A stretch of DNA of 61,388 nucleotides from Rhizophlyctis rosea (Eukaryota; Chytridiomycota; Chytridiomycetes; Rhizophlyctidales; Rhizophlyctidaceae): NCBI GenBank assembly GCA_027596075.1, contig JADGJC010000247.1, positions 1-61,388 of the forward strand, read 5' to 3'. This document shows positions 1 to 16,594 of this stretch, one piece after another. Numbering within the stretch: the stretch's first letter is position 1; every line of letters begins with the position of its first letter. The notes beneath the pieces were generated by a model. The model saw only the letters and a list, made by a program, of their open reading frames with translations. It searched no databases and had not been told where the DNA came from. A program made the position numbers and the translations under genes.

Positions 1-209
1 ACACGCGTCATTGAGGTCCGAACCACCTGGATTTCCGAGGCTTGACCTTTGTATCACTCTGGAAGCACAGGAGGTCCAAATGATACCCCCACGTGATCTC
101 AACGCATCAACTTTCAAGCTAACGAAGTTTGCCTCTGATCTCCTTGTTCACTTCCCATCGATGCAGAGCGGTTCCCATGACTTGGCCGACCAGCAGCGGC
201 ACCAACGCC

Positions 210-1676
210 ATGCATCGGCACTACTCAGATAGCTTCCATTCCTACTGTCGTAAGGCCGCTGCTACAATCATAAAGGAAGCCGGTTTCACCGCAGCCCATT
301 CTGAGGCCCTTGACGCACTGGCTGCTGCTCATGAGGAAGGTGCGTTTGGGAAGGGCCTGGATCCCTGAGAACACAATGCCTCGTAGATGGAAAGCCGCAA
401 ACAGTCTTTTTGGTCTTACGTGGTCAAAGATGCCGAAAGCCGAAGATATGAAGGGGGAAGCCCAGCGTCCTGCTCTTGATTTGACGTTTAACATTTAGTG
501 AGCAATCACGCGTTCTCTTGAACGATGTCCACTGTGAAAACATAGCTTGGAGGCCCTTCTGCTGGAGGACAGTACTAGGCATTGACCTCCTGAACCTCGT
601 TCCGTCTTGGCTATCGTGGTGGACGGCAAAATGCACCACGGAACGAACAGCCACTAACGTGTTTACTCGTAACTCCAGCTTTGCTCAATCTGTTCCGCAC
701 CGCCCAATCATATGCAAACCACGCTCATCGCACAGAACCATCTCTGATTGATGTCCGACTCGCTTTCCAAGAACTTGATATCTTCTCGCTTGAACTGAAA
801 GATTACTTGGCTGAGGCTGCTGGAGCAGTTTCGGCAAAGTCTCACACTTCAGGTTTGTATTTGTGGACATTATGTTTTGGATGGTTGTGATTACGGATAT
901 CCATTTATGATTCCACACGGGAGGATTGCCTACCCTAATGGGCAGCTGGTGCCTTGTGAGATGAGATCTTGGTGGTTAGCTGGCGTTGCTGCTGCTCCTG
1001 CACTGGGTCCATTCACGTGCATCGGTCTCCACAAACTATCCTTACTTCTCGTGAAGTGTTGCGGAAGTGGATACGACCTGGAGTTCGTCATCGTGAGGTG
1101 GATGGCATTGGCGAGTAAGGGCTGATTTGGTGCAGCATGTGTCGGCCGTGTGAACATTGATTTATCAATTACTTGTATGAATTGAGAAAGCTCACAGTGG
1201 TTACATTCTCTACAGACTCAGCTCCAGACAGGCACCGTCAAACCCCCTCCCTTCCAACAGATATAAATACGTACTTTGAAGATTTTACGTCATACCCTGC
1301 ACCAAGCTCTCCTCCTCCTCATCCCGCCCACATCCCCTCACATTTCCCTGCATTCCCTTCCCAACATTCATTCAAGCGCACAAGAGTAAGTCATTTTCCC
1401 CCCACGAATTTTCACATTGCAATGCTTTCGCTCTTCTCTTAAACATCGCTATTTTGATAATATCAGGTCACAACACCACCACCATCAGAGCCACCACCCC
1501 ACCTTCGCGCTCTGGAGACGCGTCAGGCGGAGGATAACCTGAGAAAGCTGCTCACTGCCACGGGAGAAGAGTGGGGCGGGGTCAATTATGAGCGGATGAG
1601 AAAGAAGGGGATGAGAGGGAAAAGTCGGCAGAAGAATGAAGGAAACGTGCGAAACGGAGCTGAGGTTAGCAGGTGA
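210..1676 (+). CDS. TAF8: TFIID subunit 8 (TAF8-like histone-fold protein)
   Basis: Likely a TFIID subunit that pairs with TAF10 through a histone fold and acts in RNA polymerase II preinitiation complexes in the nucleus. Four exons fit by splice signals and phase: 210-339, 679-852, 1216-1385 and 1467-1676, giving 227 residues. Residues about 5-85 form the bromodomain-associated histone fold, with the family-like segments IIKEAGF and RTEPSLIDV. The C-terminal third carries the TAF8 proline-rich signature HIPSHFPAFPSQHSFKRT. The first two introns (339 and 363 bases) are longer than most here. An in-frame ATG at 177 could be an alternative start, but 210 lies closest to the fold. The gene converges with UBE3C. 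Family identity is well supported; the exact start is less certain. Confidence 0.85.
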
Positions 1677-1991
1677 TTTGGATCATTTGGGTGGGGACAC
1701 GATTTATGTAAATATTTGGTGTGGCTTGTGAACGTGCGCCCGTTCATGTATATTATATTGATTGAGTGAAAATAACAACTGTTTATCACATGGGGGCATA
1801 CATCGAAGCCGTCTATCGCAGCAGATGACGCATGCATGTAAGATTGAAAGACCAGCCAAGACCATTCTACAGGGAAATATGACAGTGCGTATTATCAACA
1901 TTATCTATCTACATTGCAATCCCCACTCCCAACCCAGCCTGCACGTCCACTTTTACAATGCACAAGCTGAATACATGAATTTCCCCCTTCC
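1677..1991. other. Convergent intergenic spacer
   Basis: Shared 3' flank of TAF8 and UBE3C. It is AT-rich, with TATATTATATT-like stretches that could serve 3'-end formation on either strand. No gene or repeat was seen. Confidence 0.5.
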
Positions 1992-4900
1992 TCACGAAAG
2001 TTCAAACCCTGCTCCCGCGTTGATAGCGTACAGCAGTTTCTCTTTCAAAACCGAAGAACTTTGATATGCCGGCAACTTCAGGAGGTTGACGCACGTCGAG
2101 GCCGTAGCTGTGAAGATACGTTCAAATGTTACCAAGCAAGCCGCCTGAAACCAACATGGAAAACGACACTTACGCAGCCTATCCACCTCCCCACCCGCAT
2201 TCCGCACCGAAAACGCCGGCCGCAGTTCCTTGAAACCCATCAACGGTGGCCTAGCGCACGACGTAACAAACTTAACCAGCTTCGCCTTCTCATCCTCGTC
2301 GAACCGCTCCACAACCTCCCAGAACGCCTGAACCGTCGGGTGTGACTCGTCAAACCCGCCGCCATAAACGGTGTTCTGCCGCAAATCACGGATGTCAATG
2401 GGGCTTGTGGTGCCTCCGATCAACATCTGGAGTTCTTGCTGTTTCCGAAGGAAAAGCACGCGGATCAATTTGCGTTTCATGGATACAAACGCCGCCGTTT
2501 CGTACGAACCTGATTGAACATCCGTAGCCATTTCGGATCAATCAAATCACTCAATCCTCGGAAAAACGCTCGCGTCTGCCTCTCAATCTGGATGTTTAAC
2601 CGATAGTTCGCCACCAAGTAAATATATCGTATCCGATTCTCGTTCGTGACCGGTACTTGCGAGCCGTTCGGTATAAGGTCAACGGTACGTGAAGTCCCAA
2701 AAACTATCCACAATCATCAGTACACATGCCGTACGATTGCGACCAAAATCACACTGATACCATCATCATCAACCGAAAACGTCAACGCCAAGTCCTTCAA
2801 ATCCCCATCATAGTGCTTGATGAAGATCAATCCCTGGTACAACTCCGGATCCAGACTTTGCAGATCGTCCAAGTAACTCTGTCGTCCAAGCCATTTGGAC
2901 AGGAAGAAGCCGGCGAAGGCTGCATCCACCAATACACCCTCATACAATGCTTTCCCCATGATTCGGCCCAGAAATTCGAGATAGTTGAGCTGAGTGTCTG
3001 TGAAAAGGATTTAGCTGTGGGTTGAGGACATTTGAGGAAGGAGAGGATCTACCGAACGTTGCATATATGTGAGAGGATGGGTACAATAGCTGATCCTTCG
3101 TTGTTTGAAACAGCCCATAATTTGCGTCAAAGGCTTGTCGTGAAAGGCTGTGGTGATGCAATGGATCAGATGGGTGAGCATCATTCTGCAAATAAATAAC
3201 CACGTACGATGTAAGGAACTCCTTGAAAACACCTGAGGATAACCGTTTGAGTTTCTTGACATCGCGAAAACATCTCTACCATCCGAAGCTTACCTCCTCC
3301 ATCAATTCCTGCTTCCATGAGACCCTGTTCGCTGATAAACGTAATCGCGACGCGTTTCTTGAGACCAGATCCTACAAAATTCGTCACTAATAGCGACATC
3401 TTATAACAAACCGCCCGCAATCATACCCAAACCATTCAACTGAGCGTATCCGTCCTCAAACACCTTATGTCTTCGAATCTCCACTCTAGCGGCAGGAGCT
3501 ATCCATTGTGTATCTAGGCCATTCCTATTTCGAAAGGAATTGAGTGCATAGCCTCTGGCGCTCATTAGACACTCAACTAACCGTACGCGGTCCTGCCCAA
3601 TCCACTCCCGGAAAATCTCCACGCGGACATCGAACGGAATAACGAATGGGATATTATTCAGGATCTTCTGCCGGGGTCCAAGCCCTTTCTTCGACTGCGC
3701 AACGACTTCGTCTTCCGCCACAGCTGATTCGACGAAGCTGGTAATATCGATGTATTCGCTCATCAACCAATGACCGGGAGGGCAGAACGGGCGCCTTGAA
3801 CTACGCAAAGGGCGTTAGTGTTGATACTTCGTGAGCGGGAAATATGAGTACGTACTCTCGCGCATGAAGCTGCTGCAAAATACGCGTAAAAAGCTGCGTC
3901 ATATGATCCAACCGTATCGCCGTTCCAATGACAGGCATTTTCGATTCCGAAAGGTCATTCCAGAAGAGTGAAAATGCAACGAGCTGCGACGTTTGTAAGA
4001 ACCCAATGGCACGCTGCTACACCACTCCCAGTTGAACTCACATTCAAAGCCCGACAAATGTCGGCCATTTCGGACATCGTGAGCGGAAGTTTCCCACCAT
4101 AGAACTCATCATCACCAATCGTCTGAAGCTGTTTGCTCAGTACTTCCGCAATAGTAGTAAGCACCGGCCAATCCGATGCCATATCAGGATCTGACGATTT
4201 CACAACACATAAGCATATCGCCACGTACGAAGCAAGGTTCAACAACAACGATTCACACCTGATGTCAAAGCTGCTTGAACCCTTCCTGACGTCAAAGCCG
4301 CCCATAACCGTGTCCCCTTCACAGCACTCCAAAACGCCGCGACCAGCGACGCTCCACTCCGCAGAATAAGTGTATTAAGAATACTCGCTTTTTTGGCATG
4401 CCACCGGGTGAATAATGTCGTGAGAAAGCTGGCCACAACTTGAACGTTTTTCGTGGATGCCATTGCAGGATCGTCGCAGATGAAATGGGCTATCGTGTTC
4501 AAATGCCCTGGATCAACGAGTACAGCCAGCCACTTCTGAAGCCGCGGATCCAGTGTCTTTTGTCGAGACGGCGATGACGGCATTGCTCCTGGAGAACTAG
4601 AGGCTTCTTCATCGTCTTCTTCTTCCTCCAGTCCTATAAATCATCTGAGCGGTCTGCTTTCTGCAGTCATGAAGAAGCATGCCACTCACCATGAGATGGC
4701 TCTGCAATTAGAAGCAAGTCATCATTCATGTAAAGCAACAACTTTTGCAACGTCGAAATGTATGACAACTGTCCGGTTTCATTAGTTCCTGAAAAGTTCA
4801 TAGAATCAGCAAATCCAGCTGGCACTCACCAACAGATCATTGCTCATTTTATTGATTCGATTCCGGCCAAATGCCAGTATGTTGCCCAACAGGGCAGCAT

Positions 4901-6220
4901 ATGGATCGTTTTCCATTGTCTGGTAGGATTGTATCGCATCGAGAACACCACTATTGTCATCCAGTAGCTCCCGCAAGACTTTCTCAAATGAAAAACTTTG
5001 CGAGAATTGTGCAAGACTGTCGATGCTGATCCGGTTGGGGAAAATCGGTATCGTTAAGATATGGGTCGTCAAGCCTTGATGAGGTGATCTGCTAGATACG
5101 AGGATTCGACATGGTCGTAAGGCTAATTCGACCACAGCAGCGATGCTGGCCAGCTGTTTGCGTTCTGGCGGCTAGATCTCTCGGCATTAGACATGCAGTA
5201 TGCGTCTCGTTGCAAAGTCATGATCTCCTTACATAGATAAGTATGAAATTCCGTATCATCACCAACAAGCCAGCATCAGTCAACCGCTGCACTACATCCT
5301 GGCACACCGCCCTGAACTTGCCGCATCAGCAACTGCTCATACATCAAAGAAATACTTCGGAAGAACTTACCCGGGATTGATCATAGCATCTAATTTTGGC
5401 AGACACTTGTAGGTATCCAGGTCGGTGGCTGTCAGCAAAATTTGGACAGGTCTACTGACCATATTTGGGTCATCCTCGCTCAATCTATATCTGGATGGTA
5501 AATCTCGCTATGTCATAGATATGTGAGCAGCACTTACCCATCGTTAACAGGCAAGTGTTTCAGGCAAAGCTTCAAATACTTCATCAAACTGAATTTGAAA
5601 TTGAGTCCTTCTGTAAAAGGGCTGAATAAAATGGGGAGGCCTGAGAGCAAGAGCGGTGTTACTAACCCGCGCCCGACAGTAAATTGGCAGCCACATGGAT
5701 GCTTCACCTTCTGCTGTAACCATGAGCAATGATTTGCATAATGCGTCCAAACGTTGATGATCAATGAAGGGCCGAAAGATAAAGTTCAGGGTCCGCATCA
5801 ACTTTGCGGCTTTCGAAGATATACTCTTCGAGGAAGGGGCACGTGTTGCCGCTTCCGCAAATCCTTCAAATCCCTCGTCCCATTCTTCCCTCTCCGCACT
5901 GCGAAGATTGCGAGTGGCTCTTCGTCCACGCCAGAAAGCCTATAGCAGTGAATACATGAGCTTTTGAGTGACGAGTAAGACAACTGTAGTCCACACCTGT
6001 ATGCGAATGGAGCTCTGTATCCGCCGACGTTCCGCTTCACGTTGCTGTCTTTCTTGTTGAGCCTAAAGGCCCCATGTGTAAGAAGGACACTTGAATATGC
6101 AGAGCGGCCGTATATGGACGAGACCTTTTTCAGCAGCACATCTTTATCTTGTCTGCTCCGCGCTCCCCCGAGATTGATATTTCTTTTCCCCTTGAAATCT
6201 CCTTCAAAACTGAAGTTCAT
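1992..6220 (-). CDS. HUL5: HECT-type E3 ubiquitin ligase, UBE3C/Hul5 family
   Basis: Ubiquitin ligase that extends ubiquitin chains on proteasome-bound or misfolded substrates. The N-terminus at 6220 begins MNFSFEGDFK, which matches the UBE3C start, followed by a coiled basic stretch and an IQ motif (IQSSIRIQAFWRGRR) whose codons are split by an intron. The C-terminal HECT lobe shows GGTTSPIDIRDLRQNTVYGGG, VTSCARPPLMGFKEL and the catalytic cysteine in TASTCVNLLKLP; the last is created by splicing out a short intron near 2130-2175. It ends in AINAGAGFELS, the family C-terminus. About ten or more short introns are needed, and the predicted length is roughly 1000-1050 residues, usual for UBE3C. 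It lies divergent to enolase. Confidence 0.9.
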
Positions 6221-6789
6221 TGCGGGAGCTGAACGCGAAGTTCACAAATCACAGTTCCACTAGTGTTACAGGATATGGGCCAAAGAACTGTACGAAGATA
6301 GGCAGTTACTGGAGCAGCAGGCCGTTCGTAAGTAGCCTTCTTCTCGTGTAAGTTGATAAAGAGTAAGTTGTTGGGTATCCCAAGCAATTCACTTGGAAAT
6401 CGTGAGGAAACCTTTGACGGATGGTGGGAACAAACACAGCCCAGCTCAGACCGCCAGACGGGGAAGGCAGGAACACCTCCGACTGCGCCTTACTTCGCCT
6501 CCCAATACGCAGACAAGGGTTGGCCAACATCACGCGATATGTCTATTTTTACACACACCACGTCAGAATGTAAATAAACAAAATGCGTAATCCAATTGGC
6601 CCCATATTCGGTGATGCTTTTTTGCGACCCCAAAATCGATCGGCATGGAAAAACGGAAGGTCGAGATGCAATGATTGGGCTGGCCGTGGCAACCCGCCAC
6701 AGCGCACACAATCATCTGTCAACTGGACGACTGTGAGCTCATCGTCTCATCTTCATCTCCAGATCATATCTATCCCATACCAACTCACA
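6221..6789. promoter_or_regulatory. Divergent promoter region, UBE3C / enolase
   Basis: Spacer of 569 bases between two divergent start codons. The 60 bases before the enolase ATG are pyrimidine-rich (for example CATCGTCTCATCTTCATCTC), as is common in strongly expressed fungal genes. Short open frames here look unlike coding sequence. No other element was recognised. Confidence 0.5.
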
Positions 6790-8679
<1,890 letters not shown>

Positions 8680-8921
8680 ATCAACGCCTGTGTGTTGTGT
8701 GGATTGTAGGTAAACGGTTTTTGGCATGACCTCAGGTTTTGAGGGTATGATATAGCATATGATAAATTTGTAAAGTTGCATAAAATATATATACATACTG
8801 TACATTGTGTGCATTTTAGATGGGACGAGGACGGAAGCTATCGTATTGCCTCCACCATTTTCGGAAGACACCCCCACTACTGCGTATAAAGAGATACAGT
8901 GTACCACTATATCCTACTTTA

Positions 8922-11578
8922 TTACATGTTGTCCGCGACAGCCACCAGCGCTTTGACTTCCTTACATAATCCCACAATTTTCTCTTTCCTTTCCAAGTCC
9001 TTCTGAGCCTTCTCGTCGGAACTACTGGCTTTTCTAAGATCTGGCAATGCTATCTCCCGGGCCCTACCCTTGCTATCTAATGTCGCTTCTAACCCTGTCA
9101 CAGCCGCTAACTGAATGATTGCTGCTGGCGCGAAATATAGCAGGTGTCCCAAGCAGGTTAGCAGTCGCAGAACTAATTGTTGGTAGGCGCAAAGAGTGTG
9201 AACACGAAGTCAGCACGAACTCGGGGAAAGCACCAATTCAAACCGGACAATCTGAGACAACAAAACACAAAACTCACCAATCTCATCCTCCTCCTCATCC
9301 TCCAACGCCTTCCCCACCGCCGCCGCCAACTCCGAAACCCACTCCTCATGAATCCCTTCATCCTCCGCCCCACTCGCCGTAGCATCACCACCCTCCCTGT
9401 TCTTCCTTTCCACTATTGACGTATTAAACGCTAACGACGCCGCACCCTGGCGGACAGCAGTTTCAGGAGACAACAAGCTCTCAATCAACAGTGCGGTTGT
9501 AGTGGTTCGGAAGGGAGTATGATTAGGTGGGAGGGTTTGCGTAACGGAAAGGACGAAGGAAGTGGATGTGGGGTGGGCGAAGAGGTTGCAGGCCTGTTTT
9601 GGAGGAGTTTTGTCATTTCAAAGAATCCTCAAGATGAACACTCATAACACTCATGACCATGTTCTTACCAAACGAAGAACCATAAGCGAAAGCGCTTTCG
9701 GCACGGTCCCCGACGGCGCTGTGCTCAGACGGTTGAAGAGTCGAATGATTGTGGCATCTATGTAAATACACTATTAGTACCAAGGCATCGCGCCAATTTT
9801 CCAAGCTTTGATCCCCGTCCATTCATACCTTTCTCGGTCACATAATAACTCCTCACCGCATCCTCCAAAACCAACAACCGAACCACATCCACAGCCGGGA
9901 ACAAACACTCAAGCGGCAATAACATCAACAAGTCATTGACGGTTTTACTCCACCCCTCCGGTAGCGCAAGAGATGTGCTACTCTTCTCAAACTTCTCAGT
10001 CATTGCTACTTTCAACTTTTCAAGCGCAGCTACATCAACGTTGATGTTTGACTCCTTGATAAACGTTGATAGCTTCCCGAATATTCCGCCCATCTGTGTG
10101 CTTTGAGTGTACAATATTGGCGAACGTGGCATGTTATCCAAGGTACGTGTCGAGATGCTCGTGTGGGGGTGGGCTGTAACGATGATCAGCGTACCGAACT
10201 TTGATAGTTGTGAATGTACACACTTACGTGGATATGCAGTAAATAGTAGGAGATCCAACGAGTTTTTCAATTCTGACGCATCCGCCCCTCTGAACTCAGA
10301 AAACTTGGAGGAATTTGATTCAGCATGGGATCTCAATTGCAAATCAAAGGCCATCCTTCTAACCTTTTGTCCATTCAAGAAGAACATAAATGTCGGCGTG
10401 CCGGCGATCTGATACTGAGTGGCAATGTCCCGCGCCAGCGCTATATCGACCTTGACACCGATGACTCTGTCCGCATTGCTCGACGTCCCTGCCGCTGGCC
10501 GCTGAGCTGGCGCAGATTTACGCTCCCTAATCATGTTCTCGAACTCGGGAGCAATCACGTGACACGGACGGCATGTAGCTGACGTGAAGAATACCGCAAC
10601 GCATCGATTGGAGGAGATGAACGTTTTTAGTTCGGAAAGATTGGTTGTTGACTGTACTGCGGAAGCTGCTGGGCTAGCGGCTTGTGCTAAGGCTGCTGCC
10701 GAAGGCTCGGAGCGACCCGCAGAACGGGCGAGGGCGGAAGGGCCGAACATATTCTACAGTCCATCGACTTCATCAGGATTGACCATTTAGTTGCACTTTG
10801 AGCAATCATTTACCTCCAGCATTGGCAACATTTGTCGGCCAAAAGGGCTGCGCTTGGCAAGCATGCGAGGGGAGTGGTCAGCCTGTTTGTGGTGACGTGA
10901 GCAACGCAAACCACACTCACGTTTCCAAAAACTCGGCAGGCAATGATGTTATGTGCGGTGGTATGGACTGAATGAATCGGAATCGATGTCATTAGCTCTG
11001 ATTTTGCCACAAATTCCAGCCCTACAAGGATACACACCTTCGCAACAAGGAAATTGCACACTTCATTTGAGAAAGAATCTGCCGAAGCACATCATGAGTC
11101 CGTGACTTGTTGAACCATGTCCGACATCACATACTGCAGTTATTGTCCAACAGGTGATATTTATCTGCGGTCCACACGCCCTTCAGCGTTTCAATATACT
11201 CTAAAAACACGTCCTGTGGTATCTGCGTGCTTCCCATGTCGACAACTTGCAGCGGAACCCCATGGTGCGATCCGCCAGGTGTTGTAACTTGTATGCCCTG
11301 GCCGAAGAAATACTCTTTTCCATAAACTACTACCGAGGTATGCCTGAAGGGTATCCATGAGACAACAAAGCTAATATTTCCACCCGCTTCGATTAAGCGA
11401 CACATACCATATCCCTTCGATCAGTCGACCGGTCAGGCCGACACTCATCATGCGTGCCATACCCTAAATTTCAAGTAGAAGGCGTCAGCTACAGTCACAG
11501 CGATATGGCAGAGTAAGTACATACCTGCGACAGATCGTAGACATAGAGTTTAACGGGTGACCCTTCAGTGTAGGCCAT
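8922..11578 (-). CDS. PPPDE peptidase-thioredoxin-PUL domain protein
   Basis: Multidomain protein likely acting in ubiquitin/SUMO-linked proteostasis. The start at 11578 (MAYTEGSPVKLYVYDLSQ) opens a PPPDE (DeSI-type) thiol isopeptidase domain. The catalytic histidine is in GIWHTSVVVYGKEYFFG and the cysteine in LLDNNCNSFSNEVCNFL, the latter joined over an intron near 11080-11140. After a helical linker, a thioredoxin fold follows (VAVFFTSATCRPCHVIAPEF, active site CRPC; then YQIAGTPTFMFFLNGQ). The C-terminal half is a PUL (Cdc48/p97-binding, armadillo-like) domain, ending in a charged helix and VADNM at 8922. This domain order is known in fungi, plants and protists. All three domains keep their key residues. 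Several short introns are needed. It converges with enolase. Confidence 0.85.
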
Positions 11579-12237
11579 AGCTGTCCTTCTGTACTTCTGA
11601 GTGAATTTACGGATCAAGTATAGGTACTAGCTCTTATGTGTTGGTATCAGCGGACCTCAGAGGTACACGGCTGCGCAGTGGTAAATATCAAGATTGGTTG
11701 TGAAGAAACCAGAGTGTGAACAATGTGCAACGTGGTCAGCCCGGAACTCCGACGGAAAGTCATCGAAAGTCGCGACTCGCGTGCCTCAAAGCCGGGCCAG
11801 GGGTGTCGGTGGCACTGGATTCCGTTGGTGGCACTGTTGAGGGGCTCCAGGTTCCAACACAAAGTCTGAACGTTCACTGGCGTTAGACTGCTCAATTCCA
11901 AACCTCAAAATATTCATCACATTTGCAGTTGACGAATAGAAGGGAATGCGCAGGCGTACCAAAGTGGTGATGGTGAAATGGCTTTATAAAAATACTTGGA
12001 ATGAGCAGAGCAGTAACCCAAGTCCACTTTCCGCACATTTGATCCAGCAATTTCAAAGATGTCTCCAGCCCCCGATGCTTCAGCGCTAATGCTTATTCGG
12101 TAAACTTACAGAATCCAATAAATATGCTCCAAGATTCTGGCGGAACAACCATGCTTCAATGCACAAACCCATCTCTATATGTAATCACTATGTACATACA
12201 TACAACCGCACGATAATAGAAAACGCCCTGTCACTAC
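11579..12237. other. Intergenic region upstream of the PPPDE gene
   Basis: 659 bases between the PPPDE gene start and the 3' end of the next minus-strand gene. It presumably contains the PPPDE promoter. TATATATGTA-type AT runs near 12170-12210 may belong to the 3' end of the hypothetical gene. No convincing coding exon was found. Confidence 0.4.
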
Positions 12238-13126
12238 CTAATCGCGTGCAACCTTCCTCTTCCCAACCCTCTCCGCTTCCAACAACTTCCGTATCGTGGC
12301 CCGTCCGTCCTTAAGCGCCATCTGCCCAGACCTACTACGCATAACTGAAGCCTCAACTTCCGCCGATGGATGTACCCGACCATCAGACCGATCGACGCCC
12401 GAAAAAGAATAGGGGTTATGCGTCAACATAACAGGCGAGAGTGAGTTGGTGGGTGGGTGAGGGAAGGATTTACGCCGGTGTATTATTGGTCGTGGCGCGG
12501 GAGATGGATCTTCTTCTTCTGGTTCGATATTACTACCGATGGGCGCAATCACTGGCCCTCTGCCGAAGGTCGGCAACCCTTCGATGCTGGTGAAGTTTGG
12601 ATTTTGAACCAAGGGAGGTAATTGCATGGGACCAGGAGTACGTATGGGTGGAAAGAGCGGCAAAGGACGGGAAGATGCTAGATTGGGTGAGCTGATTGTT
12701 GAGGTAGATGCTGCGCCCTTTCTGGGCATGGAAGGTGATGTGCCGGTTGTATCAAAGGATGGAGGCGGTGTGGTTGATGTAACTCGATGCTGTGACCGCA
12801 TTCCACCAGCTGCTGAATCCGATCGTGAGGTAGGGAGATGGTTCGCCTTTGCAGAACCTTGTGTGGCCATGGTTGATTGCTGTTCGAAAGTCTTCATCAT
12901 CTGTCAAATGAAACAGATGAATTGGCTCAGAATCTGTCCGTTTTAAGCAAAGGCTCGCCCATACCTGCCGAACCATGCCCCCTTCCGCCTTGCCTAAAGT
13001 CCTCAACCCGTTATCGGTGAGGGGCGGCAAAGGAAGTCGTCTTTTATCGTCCACTGATTTGAGAGCCGACTGGTGTCCTTTCCCGTAACCGTCAGCGAAG
13101 CCAGACGGATGCGCCTGCACTGGCAT
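12238..13126 (-). CDS. Hypothetical low-complexity protein
   Basis: Two exons (13126-12965 and 12900-12238) join in phase across a 64-base intron to give 274 residues. The family was not recognised. The N-terminus (MPVQAHPSGFADGYGKGHQ) is basic. The middle is rich in Pro, Ser and Thr with several PLFPP/LPPL-type stretches, and is predicted disordered. The last 40 residues (GQMALKDGRATIRKLLEAER) are likely helical and may be the conserved part. There is no signal peptide or membrane segment. It lies just 3' of the ATP sulfurylase gene on the same strand. The join is supported by consensus splice signals and continuous phase, but expression is unproven. Confidence 0.55.
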
Positions 13127-13507
13127 ATCCGCATGCTTGTTGTGCCTCGTTTATGTGATCAATTTGGAGCGTTCACAAAATAAAATTGTCATGAAGCCAG
13201 GGGTTAGACTTTGGGACTTGCGCAGAACTCGGAACTGGTCAGGGTGCGTTTCAGTGGATTGAACACGTCATAGAAGACCTTCCAGAAGGCCCAGCAGATG
13301 GGATTACGTAATCAATCAAAGAAAGGATACCACAAGGCCACATTATTTATTTGCATCGGAGCAATGAGTGGTCATTCTATTTTATACATAATGATATTCT
13401 ATCTTACAACCTTCCAAAAGTAAATACATCTATCTCTCGCCAATGAATCCTGGAAAGGTATGGGTAAAGTGTGTAAGCAGCTGCGCAGCTGCTGAATAAG
13501 TCGATGA
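13127..13507. other. Intergenic spacer between hypothetical gene and ATP sulfurylase
   Basis: 381 bases holding the promoter of the hypothetical gene and the 3' flank of ATP sulfurylase. An AT-rich patch (TTTATACATAATGATATTCT near 13380) is a plausible 3'-processing region. Nothing else was seen. Confidence 0.4.
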
Positions 13508-15798
<2,291 letters not shown>

Positions 15799-16206
15799 CG
15801 TGATCTTTGAAGGTGCCTGGTGGGTGAGTGACGGGGGGAGACTGCTGGAGAGATGTCGACAACAAACGAAGCTGTATGTTTATAAATAAAACGTGGGAGT
15901 AAGACCTGCACCTCCAAGTCAATTATGGAAGGGCCGAATTGCTCGTGCTGTCTCTGGTTTCACACTATTGTGTAACACACCTTTCCGTTTAGCAGTCCCT
16001 CCATGACTGGACTTCACTGATTTATCATATGCATCGCGAATGACGGGCCAATAGCAACTTTGATTAGTCAGCAAAATTGCTCGCTGGGAGAATTGCGACA
16101 CTTTTTTCGTCCGCGTCATTCCGCAGCCTGCAAGCCACATCGGCGTCCCAGAAATGTGGGTCGCGTTCGTCTCAAGACCCTTCTAGGGTGCAACAAGGGG
16201 AGCATA
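15799..16206. promoter_or_regulatory. MET3 promoter region and left flank of the TIR element
   Basis: About 400 bases upstream of MET3, ending at the TA dinucleotide (16205-16206) that borders the mobile element. If the element is a real insertion, it landed within roughly 400 bases of the MET3 start. No clear sulfur-regulatory motif could be identified by eye. Confidence 0.4.
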
Positions 16207-16279
16207 TGATGATTGCACAAACATTCCAATTCCTGCCAGCGCAGATGTTACTACATTTGTAAAATACAGACACAATCTA
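16207..16279 (+). repeat. Left terminal inverted repeat
   Basis: Starts TGATGATTGCACAAAC directly after TA. It is an inverted match to 19561-19630, with an extra ACT at about 16250 and differences at the 2nd and 8th bases. Confidence 0.9.
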
Positions 16280-16318
16280 AAAATTTTATATTTTTATCTT
16301 TATCAGTTTTCGGCAGTT

Positions 16319-16364
16319 TTGTATTTCTACACACCCTTTCTCAGGGTTATGCAACGCCAATCGG
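16319..16364 (+). repeat. Short dispersed repeat, copy A (inside the TIR element)
   Basis: This 46-base stretch matches copy C (20648-20693, inverted) at 42 of 46 bases. Its first 34 bases, plus two more on the left, match copy B (20829-20864, inverted) at 35 of 36. On the minus strand it can fold into two small hairpins: ACGCC-GATT-GGCGT and ACCCT-GAGAA-AGGGT. It sits between the 3' end of the TnpB-like gene and the left TIR. Confidence 0.8.
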
Positions 16365-16594
16365 CGTGCCAGATCAGATCGCAGCCCCGTACTACCGAGA
16401 GCGACTTGTCTAGCTAGAGTAGATTGGGTCTAATCTATCTCTACAAGTGGGACTACAATCACACGAAACATATGCAAGTAGCGAAGCCAAGCAAGGGAAG
16501 TGCTACTCCAACTAGCGTAGAAAGAATATACGGAATATGCACTCCAGATATGAGCAGTCACCCGTGTAGTGGGACTGCGCGAGATGCTGTATGA

